From contig CALVNH010000004.1 of the NCBI GenBank assembly GCA_944349635.1, forward strand, positions 48,339 through 112,338: a DNA stretch of 64,000 nt, given 5' to 3'. This DNA comes from an uncultured Clostridia bacterium. GTDB taxonomy: Bacteria > Bacillota > Clostridia > Christensenellales > CAG-917. Positions within the stretch are counted from its first letter, which is position 1, and every line of letters starts with the position of its first letter. Shown here in pieces: positions 1 to 8,254 of this stretch. The notes under the pieces are model-generated. The model was not told the DNA's origin, searched no databases, and saw only the letters and a list, made by a program, of their open reading frames with translations. A program made the position numbers and the translations under genes.

Positions 1-135
1 GTCGCTTTTTCCGCATATAAACACCTTGTTCCGGCGCGATTAAATCCTCTTTGCATACCGTGTTCTTATCTGTGCGCATTAAAAACGGACTTCTAAATCG
101 GACTCGGCGCTCGTCAAGGAGAACTTCGATTTGTC
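1..135. other. left-edge stretch without a supported gene
   Basis: I see no convincing coding region here. One forward frame is open from the window edge for about 31 codons, but its translation shows no recognisable motif and I do not call it. A neighbouring gene may lie just outside the window. Confidence 0.4.
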
Positions 136-164
136 TTGCCTTAACAATCGCGGTATGGTAAAAT
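136..164 (+). promoter_or_regulatory. sigma-A-type promoter of the SDR gene
   Basis: TTGCCT (136-141) and TAAAAT (159-164) are separated by 17 bases, with a TGG just before the -10 box. It lies about 65 bases upstream of the SDR start codon. Confidence 0.55.
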
Positions 165-230
165 AGCATAAAGCTAACGGCGTTTGCGGCTGCGGACGCT
201 CCTGTCCGAAAACCGCAGCATCAGGTGATT

Positions 231-1025
231 ATGGAAAAGAAAAACAGAGTCGTTATAGTGACAGGCGGCACTTCGGGAATAGGACGTGCTCTTGCCGAAA
301 AATTTGTTGCAAAGGGAGACACGGTTGTAGTTTTGTCCCGCTCCGCAACCGATAACGGCAAGAACAGTTTCTCCTGCGACGTTGCGGACTCTGCCCGCGT
401 CAAAGAGGTTTTCCGAACCGTAATCGACAACTTCGGCGGCATAGACATTCTTATAAACAACGCGGGTTACGGTCAATCGGGCGCTTTGGAATTCATTTCC
501 GAAGACGCCGTAAACAAAATCATCGACGTCAATCTCCGCGGAGTGGTCAACTGCACGCGCAGTGCTCTCGCCTTTATGAAACCGGGCGGGAAAATAGTCA
601 ATATCAGTTCCGCGGCGGCGTTTGTACCCATGCCCTTCCGCACCATGTACTCCGTCACCAAAAGCGCCGTCAACATGTTTTCCAAAGGAATGGCAATGGA
701 GCTTTACGGCACGGGCATTCAGATTACGGCACTCTGCCTCGGCGACGTTCAGACCGATTTCGCAAATCACAGAGTCATCGAGTCGGAGACCTCTTCCCGC
801 TACGGCAACCGCATAAAACGCGTGGACGATTTCGTGTCGTCCAGACCCAATGAGAAAAAAGCCTCTTTGCAGTCCACCGTCAACAAACTCGAAAAAGAAA
901 TAGAAAGAAAGAAGTTCAAAGACGTGCGGATTATCGGCGCTAAATGGAAGTTCGTTTCCGTCGTGGTAAGAATGCTGCCCGACGGTGCCGCAACATCCAT
1001 CGTGAAACGAATTTTTCGCGGTTGA
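231..1025 (+). CDS. short-chain dehydrogenase/reductase (SDR)
   Basis: This 264-residue protein is a classical SDR, an NAD(P)-dependent oxidoreductase of the cytoplasm. The N-terminus carries the cofactor motif TGGTSGIG (about residues 12-19), then NNAG near residue 82. The catalytic Ser (in NISSAAAF), Tyr and Lys (YSVTK) follow at about residues 140-160. The length fits the family, with a C-terminal extension rich in Lys and Arg. I chose ATG at 231 because AGGTG lies just upstream; a GTG two codons earlier is the alternative. The substrate cannot be told from sequence. The gene is alone, with its own promoter and a terminator shared with the convergent pnp. Confidence 0.85.
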   Translation: MEKKNRVVIVTGGTSGIGRALAEKFVAKGDTVVVLSRSATDNGKNSFSCDVADSARVKEVFRTVIDNFGGIDILINNAGYGQSGALEFISEDAVNKIIDVNLRGVVNCTRSALAFMKPGGKIVNISSAAAFVPMPFRTMYSVTKSAVNMFSKGMAMELYGTGIQITALCLGDVQTDFANHRVIESETSSRYGNRIKRVDDFVSSRPNEKKASLQSTVNKLEKEIERKKFKDVRIIGAKWKFVSVVVRMLPDGAATSIVKRIFRG

Positions 1026-1156
1026 CATTTTGATTCTTCCCTTTCGGGCGATACCATCAATCAACCGTAAAAGCAAGTTCGTCGATGCGTGTCACGGCGT
1101 CCTGCACGAACCATGCGCACTTCAAAGTGCGGAATCATCCGAACACAACAAAAATA

Positions 1157-1184
1157 AAACCCCGCCGCACGGCGGGGTTTGTTT
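1157..1184. terminator. bidirectional intrinsic terminator between SDR gene and pnp
   Basis: A GC-rich stem (CCCCGCC/GGCGGGG, loop GCAC) is flanked by an A-run on the left and a T-run on the right, so it can end transcription from both convergent genes. Confidence 0.9.
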
Positions 1185-1217
1185 TTTGAACTTTCGTCGC
1201 GCATCGCGCGATTCGGT

Positions 1218-3332
1218 TTACGCTTTGTGAAGCACCTCTTTGAGGCGAAGGTCTACTCTGTGTTTTTCGTCGATTTTGATGACCTTGACAAGCACTATGT
1301 CGCCTACGTTGACGACGTCCGTAACCTTGTCCACTCTCTCTTTGGAGAGCTTGGAGATGTGAATCATGCCGTCTTTGCCGGGCGCAAAGTTGACGCTGGC
1401 ACCGAACTGACCCTTGTCGTTCTCCATAATCTTGACGATTTTGCCTTCGTAGACATCGCCGACTTCCACGTCGCGGACGATGTTTTCCACGATGGTGCGC
1501 GCCTTGCGGATGGCTTCCATATCGTTGGACGCAATGAAGATTGCACCCTCGTCGTTGATGTCGATTTTGACGCCTGTCTCTTCGATAATCTTGTTGATGG
1601 TTTTTCCGCCGCTACCGATGACGTCGCGAATCTTGTCGGGGTCGATGTTGAATGACACAATCTTGGGAGCCCACTTGCTGAGTTCCGCGCGGGGTGCGGG
1701 AATGACCGCCAGCATCTTGTCGAGGATTTGCAGTCTGCCCTGTCTTGCCTGTTCGAGTGCCTTGGTGAGGATTTCTTCGTCAATACCCTTGATTTTGATG
1801 TCCATCTGAATGGCGGTGATGCCTTCCGTGGTGCCTGCCACCTTGAAGTCCATATCGCCCAGGAAGTCTTCAAGACCCTGAATGTCGCTGAGCACGGCGA
1901 CTCTGTGATGTTCGGCGTCCTTGATGAGACCCATTGCTATGCCTGCCACGGGAGCCTTGATGGGAACGCCGGCATCCATGAGCGCAAGCGTGCTGCCGCA
2001 GACGGATGCCTGAGAGGTGGAGCCGTTGGAGCTCAGAATCTCGCTGACCGTTCGGATTGCGTAAGGGAACTCCTCTTCGCTGGGAAGAACGGGTTCGAGA
2101 GAGCGTTCCGCAAGTGCACCGTGACCGATTTCACGTCTGCCGGGGCTGCGGAGAGGCTTCGCCTCGCCCGTGGAATAGCCTGGCATGTTGTACTGGTGCA
2201 TATATCTCTTGTAGTACTCGTCGTCGAGACCTTCGAGCTTCTGCACTTCGGAAATGGTGCCGAGTGTCGCGATGGTCATCGCCTGCGTCTGTCCTCTCGT
2301 GAACACGGCGGAACCGTGCACTCTGGGCAGCATGCCGACTTCGCACCAGATGGGACGGATTTCCGTCAACGCTCTGCCGTCGGGACGCACGCCGTTGTCG
2401 AGAATCTTGGCGCGGACTTTCTCTTTTTTGAGATAATAGAGGCTGTCGAGAATGAATTTGGTCTTTTTGGCAACGTCCTCGAAATCGTTTGCGAAGTGAG
2501 CCAGCACGTCCTCGTTGAGCGCGTCCTCGCGGGCGTCTCTTTCGGTGCGGTCGAAACTTTCGAGCACGTAGTCCATTTTCTTGTCGGCGTATGCACGAAC
2601 CGCGGCGTCGATGTCGGCGGGTATGGTTTCGAGTTCGACGTCGAGTTTGGGTTTGCCAACCTCTGCGACGATACCCTCGATGAACGCGACTATCTTCTTG
2701 ATTTCCTCGTGACCGAACATTATGGCACCGAGCATTTCTTTTTCGGTGACGACGTCGGCGCCCGCTTCGACCATCATTATGGCGTCCTTGGTGCCGGACA
2801 GGCTGAGGTGAAGTTTGGACTTGGCGCGCTGAGCGCTGTCGGGGTTGATGACATACTCACCGTCAACCATTCCCACCACGACGGAACCCGTGGGGCCTGC
2901 AAACGGTATGTCGGAAATAGAGAGTGCGATTGAAGAACCCAGCATTCCGAACACCTCGGGAGGGATGTTGGTGTCCACGGACAGCACCGTCGCGATGACG
3001 GACACGTCGTTGTACATTCCCTTGGGGAACAGAGGACGAATGGGACGGTCGATGAGACGGGACGTCAGAATCGCTTTGTCGGAAGCGCGACCCTCCCTCT
3101 TTTTGAAACCGCCGGGGATTTTGCCGACGGCGTACATCTTTTCTTCGAAATCCACGCTGAGCGGGAAATAGTCCATTCCCTCGCGGGGCTCTTTCGCCAT
3201 AGTGGCGTTTACCATAACGACGGTGTCGCCGCAACGGACGATACAACTGCCGTTTGCCTGACCGCAATAAGCTCCGATTTCAACGGATACTTCCTTGCCG
3301 CCGATAGTGGTTGTGAAAACTTTTCTTTCCAT
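1218..3332 (-). CDS. pnp: polyribonucleotide nucleotidyltransferase (PNPase)
   Basis: PNPase degrades RNA 3' to 5' using phosphate and is a core part of the RNA degradosome. The 704-residue length is normal. Two RNase PH-type halves are joined by a helical linker. A KH domain with the GxxG loop (IGSGGKTINKI) starts near residue 560, and an S1 domain closes the protein (GDVYEGKIVKI ... GMIHISKLS). I chose the ATG at 3332 because AGGAG sits just upstream and the protein then begins MERKVFTTTIGGKEV, as PNPases do. It follows rpsO, as in most bacteria, with a terminator hairpin in between. Confidence 0.97.
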   Translation of the reverse strand: MERKVFTTTIGGKEVSVEIGAYCGQANGSCIVRCGDTVVMVNATMAKEPREGMDYFPLSVDFEEKMYAVGKIPGGFKKREGRASDKAILTSRLIDRPIRPLFPKGMYNDVSVIATVLSVDTNIPPEVFGMLGSSIALSISDIPFAGPTGSVVVGMVDGEYVINPDSAQRAKSKLHLSLSGTKDAIMMVEAGADVVTEKEMLGAIMFGHEEIKKIVAFIEGIVAEVGKPKLDVELETIPADIDAAVRAYADKKMDYVLESFDRTERDAREDALNEDVLAHFANDFEDVAKKTKFILDSLYYLKKEKVRAKILDNGVRPDGRALTEIRPIWCEVGMLPRVHGSAVFTRGQTQAMTIATLGTISEVQKLEGLDDEYYKRYMHQYNMPGYSTGEAKPLRSPGRREIGHGALAERSLEPVLPSEEEFPYAIRTVSEILSSNGSTSQASVCGSTLALMDAGVPIKAPVAGIAMGLIKDAEHHRVAVLSDIQGLEDFLGDMDFKVAGTTEGITAIQMDIKIKGIDEEILTKALEQARQGRLQILDKMLAVIPAPRAELSKWAPKIVSFNIDPDKIRDVIGSGGKTINKIIEETGVKIDINDEGAIFIASNDMEAIRKARTIVENIVRDVEVGDVYEGKIVKIMENDKGQFGASVNFAPGKDGMIHISKLSKERVDKVTDVVNVGDIVLVKVIKIDEKHRVDLRLKEVLHKA

Positions 3333-3370
3333 ATTAACTCCTTCTGGATATTCCGTCATATCCTTTTTTA

Positions 3371-3401
3371 TAAAAAATCGGGTGCGGAAACAACGCACCC
3401 G
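3371..3401 (-). terminator. terminator between rpsO and pnp
   Basis: On the minus strand an 8-bp stem (CGGGTGCG/CGCACCCG) is followed by a run of T. It starts 7 bases after the rpsO stop codon, so pnp is probably reached by read-through or RNA processing. Confidence 0.8.
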
Positions 3402-3407
3402 AAGATT

Positions 3408-3671
3408 TTACTTTCTCAAGCCGAGAGCCGCGACGATTGCACGATAACGCTCGATGTCCGTCTTTTTCAGATAGTCGAGAAGGCTTCTTCTCTGACCGAC
3501 CATCATAAGCAGACCGCGTCTGGAATGGTGGTCCTTCTTGTGCACTTTGAGGTGCTCGGTCAGTTCCTGAATTCTGCCGGTGAGAAGCGCAATCTGCACT
3601 TCGGGAGAGCCGGTGTCGCCTTCGCTACGACCGTATTTTGCGATGATTTCCTGTTTTTGAAGTTTATCCAT
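3408..3671 (-). CDS. rpsO: 30S ribosomal protein S15
   Basis: S15 is a primary 16S rRNA-binding protein of the 30S platform. The 87-residue sequence is full length and contains the hallmark stretch [14 protein letters not shown] followed by [14 protein letters not shown]. The ATG has a strong GGAGG ribosome-binding site. It is the first gene before pnp, and its promoter is readable about 90 bases upstream. Confidence 0.98.
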   Translation of the reverse strand: MDKLQKQEIIAKYGRSEGDTGSPEVQIALLTGRIQELTEHLKVHKKDHHSRRGLLMMVGQRRSLLDYLKKTDIERYRAIVAALGLRK

Positions 3672-3714
3672 TGTTTAACCTCCTTCGCTGGATAAATAAT
3701 TCGCTCCAAACCAA

Positions 3715-3736
3715 GTCCGACCACGGAGTTTCGGAC
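3715..3736 (-). promoter_or_regulatory. hairpin in the rpsO leader
   Basis: The leader RNA contains GTCCGA and TCGGAC separated by 10 bases. S15 regulates its own translation through leader structures in several bacteria. That this hairpin does so is inference. Confidence 0.3.
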
Positions 3737-3761
3737 GGACCTCGTAAGAAGTACCTTGCCT

Positions 3762-3790
3762 ATATTATCACACAAAAATTTTTCTGTAAA
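3762..3790 (-). promoter_or_regulatory. sigma-A-type promoter of rpsO-pnp
   Basis: On the minus strand TTTACA and TAATAT are spaced by 17 bases. The expected transcript would have a leader of about 85 bases before rpsO. Confidence 0.7.
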
Positions 3791-3979
3791 CCGATTTGAC
3801 ACTCTATTATAAAGAAATTGTTTATTGAAACCGAACCGTACGGAATCGCAAAACCGCCGCCCGGAAATCCGCAGGAACAAGAAAACGGTGCCGCACACAA
3901 ATGCCTAAGGGCAAGCAGAACGTTTTACGTTCGCCGCACCGCACCTCACGGATACGGCACGGCGCCGCACTTGTCGCAC
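3791..3979. other. spacer between rpsO promoter and hemZ 3' end
   Basis: No gene is supported. It holds small palindromes (for example GAACGT/ACGTTC and TGCC/GGCA on either side of position 3930) but no clear T-run terminator for hemZ. Confidence 0.4.
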
Positions 3980-5380
3980 TCAATCGTGTATTTCCTGCCA
4001 AAAGGCACGCTGACGCGACATAACTTCGTCGAAATGCTTGACGTATTCCAGCGGCTCTTTGAAATTCGCGTTGCGCTGAATCAGATTTATACTGGGCGTG
4101 ACTTTTTTGGAAATGGCCGCCGCCCCCGCCGCGAGAACGGAAGTGTCCTCTTCCATGATGTCTATGTTGTAAATGCATTCCGCGCCTTTTTTGGCGTATC
4201 CTGCGTTTTCCAGGTTGCCGCTGGTGTACTTCTGCCTGTACATATAGTACGGATTGTACCCCGCCTGCGTAAGCCTGTCGTAAGCGTAATCCACCATCCG
4301 TTCCGCCACGGAATTTTCCGTGCTTTTGTAACCTGCGGTTTTCAAAGACGAGCCGCGTTTGAGATAGAGCGTGTGAACGGTCACGTTATCGGGTGACAAT
4401 TCCACCGCTCTGTCGACGGAATAGGCGAAATCCTCGAAGCTTTCCCCCGGCAACATCGCAATCAAATCCATATTCACCGCAAAGCGTTTCTTTGCGCGTG
4501 AATAGGCTTTCACTACGTCCTCGGCGGTATGCTTTCTGCCTATGCGCTCCAAAGTGGCGTTGTTGAACGTCTGCGGGTTGACGGAAACTCTCGTCACTCC
4601 GTGTTCGGCAAGCAATCTGAGCGCGGAGGGTGTGAGAGTGTCGGGTCTGCCCGCTTCCACGGTGAATTCGCCGACATCGTAACGGCATTCCGCGAGAATT
4701 CTGTCCAACAGTTTCAAAGGAAGTGCCGTGGGAGTGCCGCCGCCGACGTATACGGAGCGCAGTTTCAGCCCGTGGGCGTCGATGACGCTTCGCAGAAAAC
4801 GCAATTCCTCGACAAGACAGTCCGTGTAAGGCTCCAACAGTTTCTTCTGTCTGTCCACCGCCACGGAAACAAAGGAACAATACGCGCACCTGGTGGGACA
4901 AAACGGTATGAATACGAACAAATCGCAGTTGTGCGAATCGGCATTCCGCAGCCCTTTCTGCGTGTCCACGATTCTTTCTATGAGTTCCAGTTTTTCGGGC
5001 GCCACGGAAAAATCGCGCAGAAACGCCTCGTGCGCTTTGTCGCCCATTTCCGCATACAGTTTTGTGGGGCGGATTCCCGTAAGACAGCCGTAAGGCAGGC
5101 TGACACCTGTCAGAAAAACGAGCGTGCCGTATATGGCGATTTTCAGAAATCGTTTTTCCAGCCTCTTTTTTTCGGTTTCGTCGGAATAGGAGAAAGGAAA
5201 TCTGTAAATCTTCGAAAACATCGGAAACTTGTCCGACGTCAGCCGCACCTCGAACTCCCCCTCTTTCGAAACATATTCGGTAAAGAGCGAAACGTCCTCG
5301 TCCGTGCGCTGTTCGAAAGCGCGGACAAGTTCCATCAGGTCGTTGCGGTAGTTATCGTTGGTGCAGGAAAAGTTTATCAC
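3980..5380 (-). CDS. hemZ: HemZ-like radical SAM protein (coproporphyrinogen dehydrogenase family)
   Basis: The 466-residue protein belongs to the HemN/HemZ radical SAM family. The iron-sulfur motif CxxxCxxC is seen in FCPTRCAYCSF at about residues 156-166, followed by the glycine motif YVGGGTPT. HemZ proteins have an N-terminal extension before this motif, as here. Members are annotated as oxygen-independent coproporphyrinogen III dehydrogenase, but many HemN-like proteins have other roles, so haem synthesis is not proven. The start is GTG at 5380, preceded by an AAGGACGGAG stretch. It ends the secD-to-hemZ cluster, a position shared with many Clostridia. Confidence 0.85.
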   Translation of the reverse strand: MINFSCTNDNYRNDLMELVRAFEQRTDEDVSLFTEYVSKEGEFEVRLTSDKFPMFSKIYRFPFSYSDETEKKRLEKRFLKIAIYGTLVFLTGVSLPYGCLTGIRPTKLYAEMGDKAHEAFLRDFSVAPEKLELIERIVDTQKGLRNADSHNCDLFVFIPFCPTRCAYCSFVSVAVDRQKKLLEPYTDCLVEELRFLRSVIDAHGLKLRSVYVGGGTPTALPLKLLDRILAECRYDVGEFTVEAGRPDTLTPSALRLLAEHGVTRVSVNPQTFNNATLERIGRKHTAEDVVKAYSRAKKRFAVNMDLIAMLPGESFEDFAYSVDRAVELSPDNVTVHTLYLKRGSSLKTAGYKSTENSVAERMVDYAYDRLTQAGYNPYYMYRQKYTSGNLENAGYAKKGAECIYNIDIMEEDTSVLAAGAAAISKKVTPSINLIQRNANFKEPLEYVKHFDEVMSRQRAFWQEIHD

Positions 5381-5419
5381 GTGTTCGCTCCGTCCTTATC
5401 TTCCGTGTTGTCCGTCGGA

Positions 5420-6037
5420 TTATTCCGTATCGCGGAGAATGGGGTTGTTCCTTCTTTCGAAATCCAACGTGGTGGCGTTGTTGTGTCCGGGATATACCTT
5501 GTAATCGCCTTCCAGTCTGAAAAGCTTGTTCACAATGGAATTTTTGAGTTGTGCAAAACTTCCGGTATAAAAATCCGTTCTGCCGTAGCTGAGTTCGAAG
5601 AGCGTGTCGCCCGAAAAAATACAATCGCCGACAACATAGCACACTCCGCCCGCGGTGTGTCCCGGCGTGTGCAACACCTTTACGTCAAGTCCTGCGACGT
5701 TCAGGGTTTCGCCGCCCGAAAGGGTTATGTCGGGAGTGAAAGGCGGAACCTTTTTGTTGAACCAGAACGCCAGGTTCTTAAAGGACCTGACCAGATGCAC
5801 GTCGTCCTTGTGCATAATGACGAGAGCGCCCTGCTCCTGCAACGGCGCAACGCCGAAGATGTGGTCGTAATGGCCATGTGTCAGCAGTACGGCTTCCACC
5901 TTTGCCCCGTGCGATTCGACGAAACGCATAATCTCGTCGGCACTGCCGCCGGGGTCGACGACAAAAGCCCTGTCGCCGTTGATTGCGACATAGGTGTCGG
6001 TTGCAAGTTCGCTGGTGTGAAAAAGAGTGATTTCCAA
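5420..6037 (-). CDS. MBL-fold metallo-hydrolase (glyoxalase II-like)
   Basis: This 205-residue protein has the metal-binding motif THGHYDHI at about residues 52-59, a second histidine (HTPGHTAGGVCY) and a late histidine (YPGHN). It belongs to the GloB/YqgX-like branch of the metallo-beta-lactamase fold, probably a two-metal thioester or ester hydrolase. I chose a TTG start at 6037 because a strong GGAGG lies 6 bases upstream and the protein then begins MEITLFHTSEL. The relA-MBL-hemZ order is common in Clostridia. The substrate is unknown. Confidence 0.85.
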   Translation of the reverse strand: MEITLFHTSELATDTYVAINGDRAFVVDPGGSADEIMRFVESHGAKVEAVLLTHGHYDHIFGVAPLQEQGALVIMHKDDVHLVRSFKNLAFWFNKKVPPFTPDITLSGGETLNVAGLDVKVLHTPGHTAGGVCYVVGDCIFSGDTLFELSYGRTDFYTGSFAQLKNSIVNKLFRLEGDYKVYPGHNNATTLDFERRNNPILRDTE

Positions 6038-6124
6038 AAGGTTCCTCCAACCTCTTCCGCGCACAAAACCGCCAAAATCAAGACTTTATCAATCCATTCT
6101 GACAGTTAAACTGTGTTTGTGAAC

Positions 6125-8254
6125 TTATCTGCGTACATCGATAACGCCGTGTATGCTCTTGATTTTTCTGACCAAATCTTCCAGGTCGTCGGCGTTTTTT
6201 ATCATCACGCTGATGGTTATGTCCGCTATGTGCTCCTTGGTGTCGACTTTGACGTTGGCACCTGTTATCGGCATCTTTGCCGCAGCTATGTACGCCGTGA
6301 TACCGGCAAGCATTCCGCCCGAACTTTCGGCGGTTATGTTGAGCGTCACGTTATAGTTCTCTTCTCCCCCTGTATCCCACACAGCTTCGATGAGTCTTTC
6401 GGGCTCCATGGACTTTATGTTGGGGCAATCCTTGCGGTGCACCGACACTCCCCTTCCCCTTGAAATGTAACCCACGATGTCGTCCCCGGGAACGGGGGTG
6501 CAGCAATGCGCCATTCTGACGGTGAAGTTGGCGTTGCCGTTGATGAGAACGCCGCTCTTGGAACGCTTGCGCTCCGTCGCACCGCTGTCGACGGCGACCT
6601 CTATTTGCTCTTCGGGGTTCTGCTTTCTGAACGCCTCGATGAGCTTTGTAAGAACCTGGTTCGTGCTGATTCCGCCGAATCCGACGTTGGCGTAAAGGTC
6701 CTCCTCTCCGGATAGCGACAACCTCTGCATTATGCCGTCGAAAGCGGTGACGTGCATGAGGTCGGCAAGGTTGTAGCCGCGACGGCGTGCCTCGCGCTCC
6801 AACATTTCCTTGCCTCTGTGAACATTTTCCTCTTTCTGTTCCTTTTTGAAGTACTGCCTTATTCTGGAACGCGCAGACGCGGTTTTTACGAATTTCAGCC
6901 AGTCCAGACTGGGACCTTTGCCGTTTGCCGTCAGAATCTCGACGATGTCGCCCGTTTGCAGTTTTGTGGAGAGCGGCACAATTTTTCTGTTGATTTTTGC
7001 GCCCGTGCACTTGTTGCCGATGGCGGAGTGAATCTTGTACGCCAAATCAACGGGAGTGGAACCAACGGGCAAATCGTACACGTCGCCCTTCGGAGTGAAC
7101 ACGAACACTTCGTCGTCGAACACGTTGATTTTTATGGCGTCCATGAACTCTTTTGCGCCGCCGATATCCTTCTCGGCGTCCATGACTTCACGCAGCCATC
7201 TGACCTTGTTGTCGAGGTCGGTGTCCACACCCGTAGTGCCCTCTTTGTATTTCCAGTGCGCCGCGATGCCGTATTCGGCAATCTTGTGCATTTCGTAGGT
7301 GCGAATCTGAATTTCGAACGTCTCCCCGTCGGCAACGACCGTGGTGTGCAGGGACTGATAGTTGTTTGCCTTCGGCATTGCGATATAGTCCTTGAATCTG
7401 CCCGGAATCGGTTTCCACATCGTGTGCACTTCACCCAACATCGTATAGCAGTCCTTGACGGTGTTGACAATGATGCGTACGGCAAGCAAATCGTAAATCT
7501 GGTCCACGTCCATATGCAACTGATGCATTTTTTTGTAAATGGAATAAAAATGCTTCGGTCTGCCGTTGACCTCGCCGGAAACGCTCATTTCCTTCATTTT
7601 GTCGCGAATCTGCGCCATTATGCCGTCCAGCAACGCCTGACGTTCGCCGCGCTTTTTGCTTATGCACTCCGTGATGTACTTGTACTCGTCGGGGTAAAGA
7701 TACATCATTGCGAGGTCTTCCAGTTCGCATTTGAAGAAAGATATTCCCAATCTGCCCGCAAGCGGCGCATAAATATCGAGAGTTTCCCGCGAAATGTACT
7801 GCTGTTTTTCCTGAGGAAGGAATTTCAGCGAACGCATATTATGCAGACGGTCGGCGAGTTTTATGATTATGACACGCAAATCCTTTGCCATCGCCATGAA
7901 AAACTTCCTGAAATTTTCCGCCTGCGCTTCTTCTCTGTTGGTGAATTGCAGTTTGTCGAGTTTGGTGACCCCCTCGACGAGTCCGAGAATCTCATCTCCG
8001 AACTCCGCCGAAAGCTGTTCGGGCGTGACCGACGTATCTTCCAGAACGTCATGCAAAAACGCCGCTATGAGCGTGGAACTGTCAAAGCCGTAATCCGCCA
8101 GAATTTCCACGACGGCACAGGGGTGAATGAAATAATCCTCACCCGAACTGCGCTTCTGCCCTCTGTGGGCGTTCTCGGCGAATTCGTAGGCTTTTTTCAG
8201 CTCCGCATAGCGGTCCGGATAGCCCTTTCTGAGTTTGACGAGCAACTCGTTCAT
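6125..8254 (-). CDS. relA: bifunctional (p)ppGpp synthase/hydrolase, RelA/SpoT family
   Basis: This enzyme makes and degrades the alarmone (p)ppGpp in the stringent response. The 709 residues hold the full domain set: an HD hydrolase domain (RRG-like start, LIAAFLHDVLEDT at about residues 62-74), a synthetase domain (RPKHFYSIYKKM, about 230-350), a TGS domain (DVYDLPVGSTPVDLAYKIH, about 395-415) and a C-terminal ACT domain. Both catalytic domains look intact. Its ATG overlaps the recJ stop codon (ATGA), so the two are translationally linked. In many Clostridia apt sits between recJ and relA and dtd follows relA; both are missing here. Confidence 0.96.
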   Translation of the reverse strand: MNELLVKLRKGYPDRYAELKKAYEFAENAHRGQKRSSGEDYFIHPCAVVEILADYGFDSSTLIAAFLHDVLEDTSVTPEQLSAEFGDEILGLVEGVTKLDKLQFTNREEAQAENFRKFFMAMAKDLRVIIIKLADRLHNMRSLKFLPQEKQQYISRETLDIYAPLAGRLGISFFKCELEDLAMMYLYPDEYKYITECISKKRGERQALLDGIMAQIRDKMKEMSVSGEVNGRPKHFYSIYKKMHQLHMDVDQIYDLLAVRIIVNTVKDCYTMLGEVHTMWKPIPGRFKDYIAMPKANNYQSLHTTVVADGETFEIQIRTYEMHKIAEYGIAAHWKYKEGTTGVDTDLDNKVRWLREVMDAEKDIGGAKEFMDAIKINVFDDEVFVFTPKGDVYDLPVGSTPVDLAYKIHSAIGNKCTGAKINRKIVPLSTKLQTGDIVEILTANGKGPSLDWLKFVKTASARSRIRQYFKKEQKEENVHRGKEMLEREARRRGYNLADLMHVTAFDGIMQRLSLSGEEDLYANVGFGGISTNQVLTKLIEAFRKQNPEEQIEVAVDSGATERKRSKSGVLINGNANFTVRMAHCCTPVPGDDIVGYISRGRGVSVHRKDCPNIKSMEPERLIEAVWDTGGEENYNVTLNITAESSGGMLAGITAYIAAAKMPITGANVKVDTKEHIADITISVMIKNADDLEDLVRKIKSIHGVIDVRR

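Noticed and set aside
4529-6109. Long forward open frame across hemZ and the MBL gene
   Set aside because: It spans two well-supported minus-strand genes and their spacer and has no recognisable motif.
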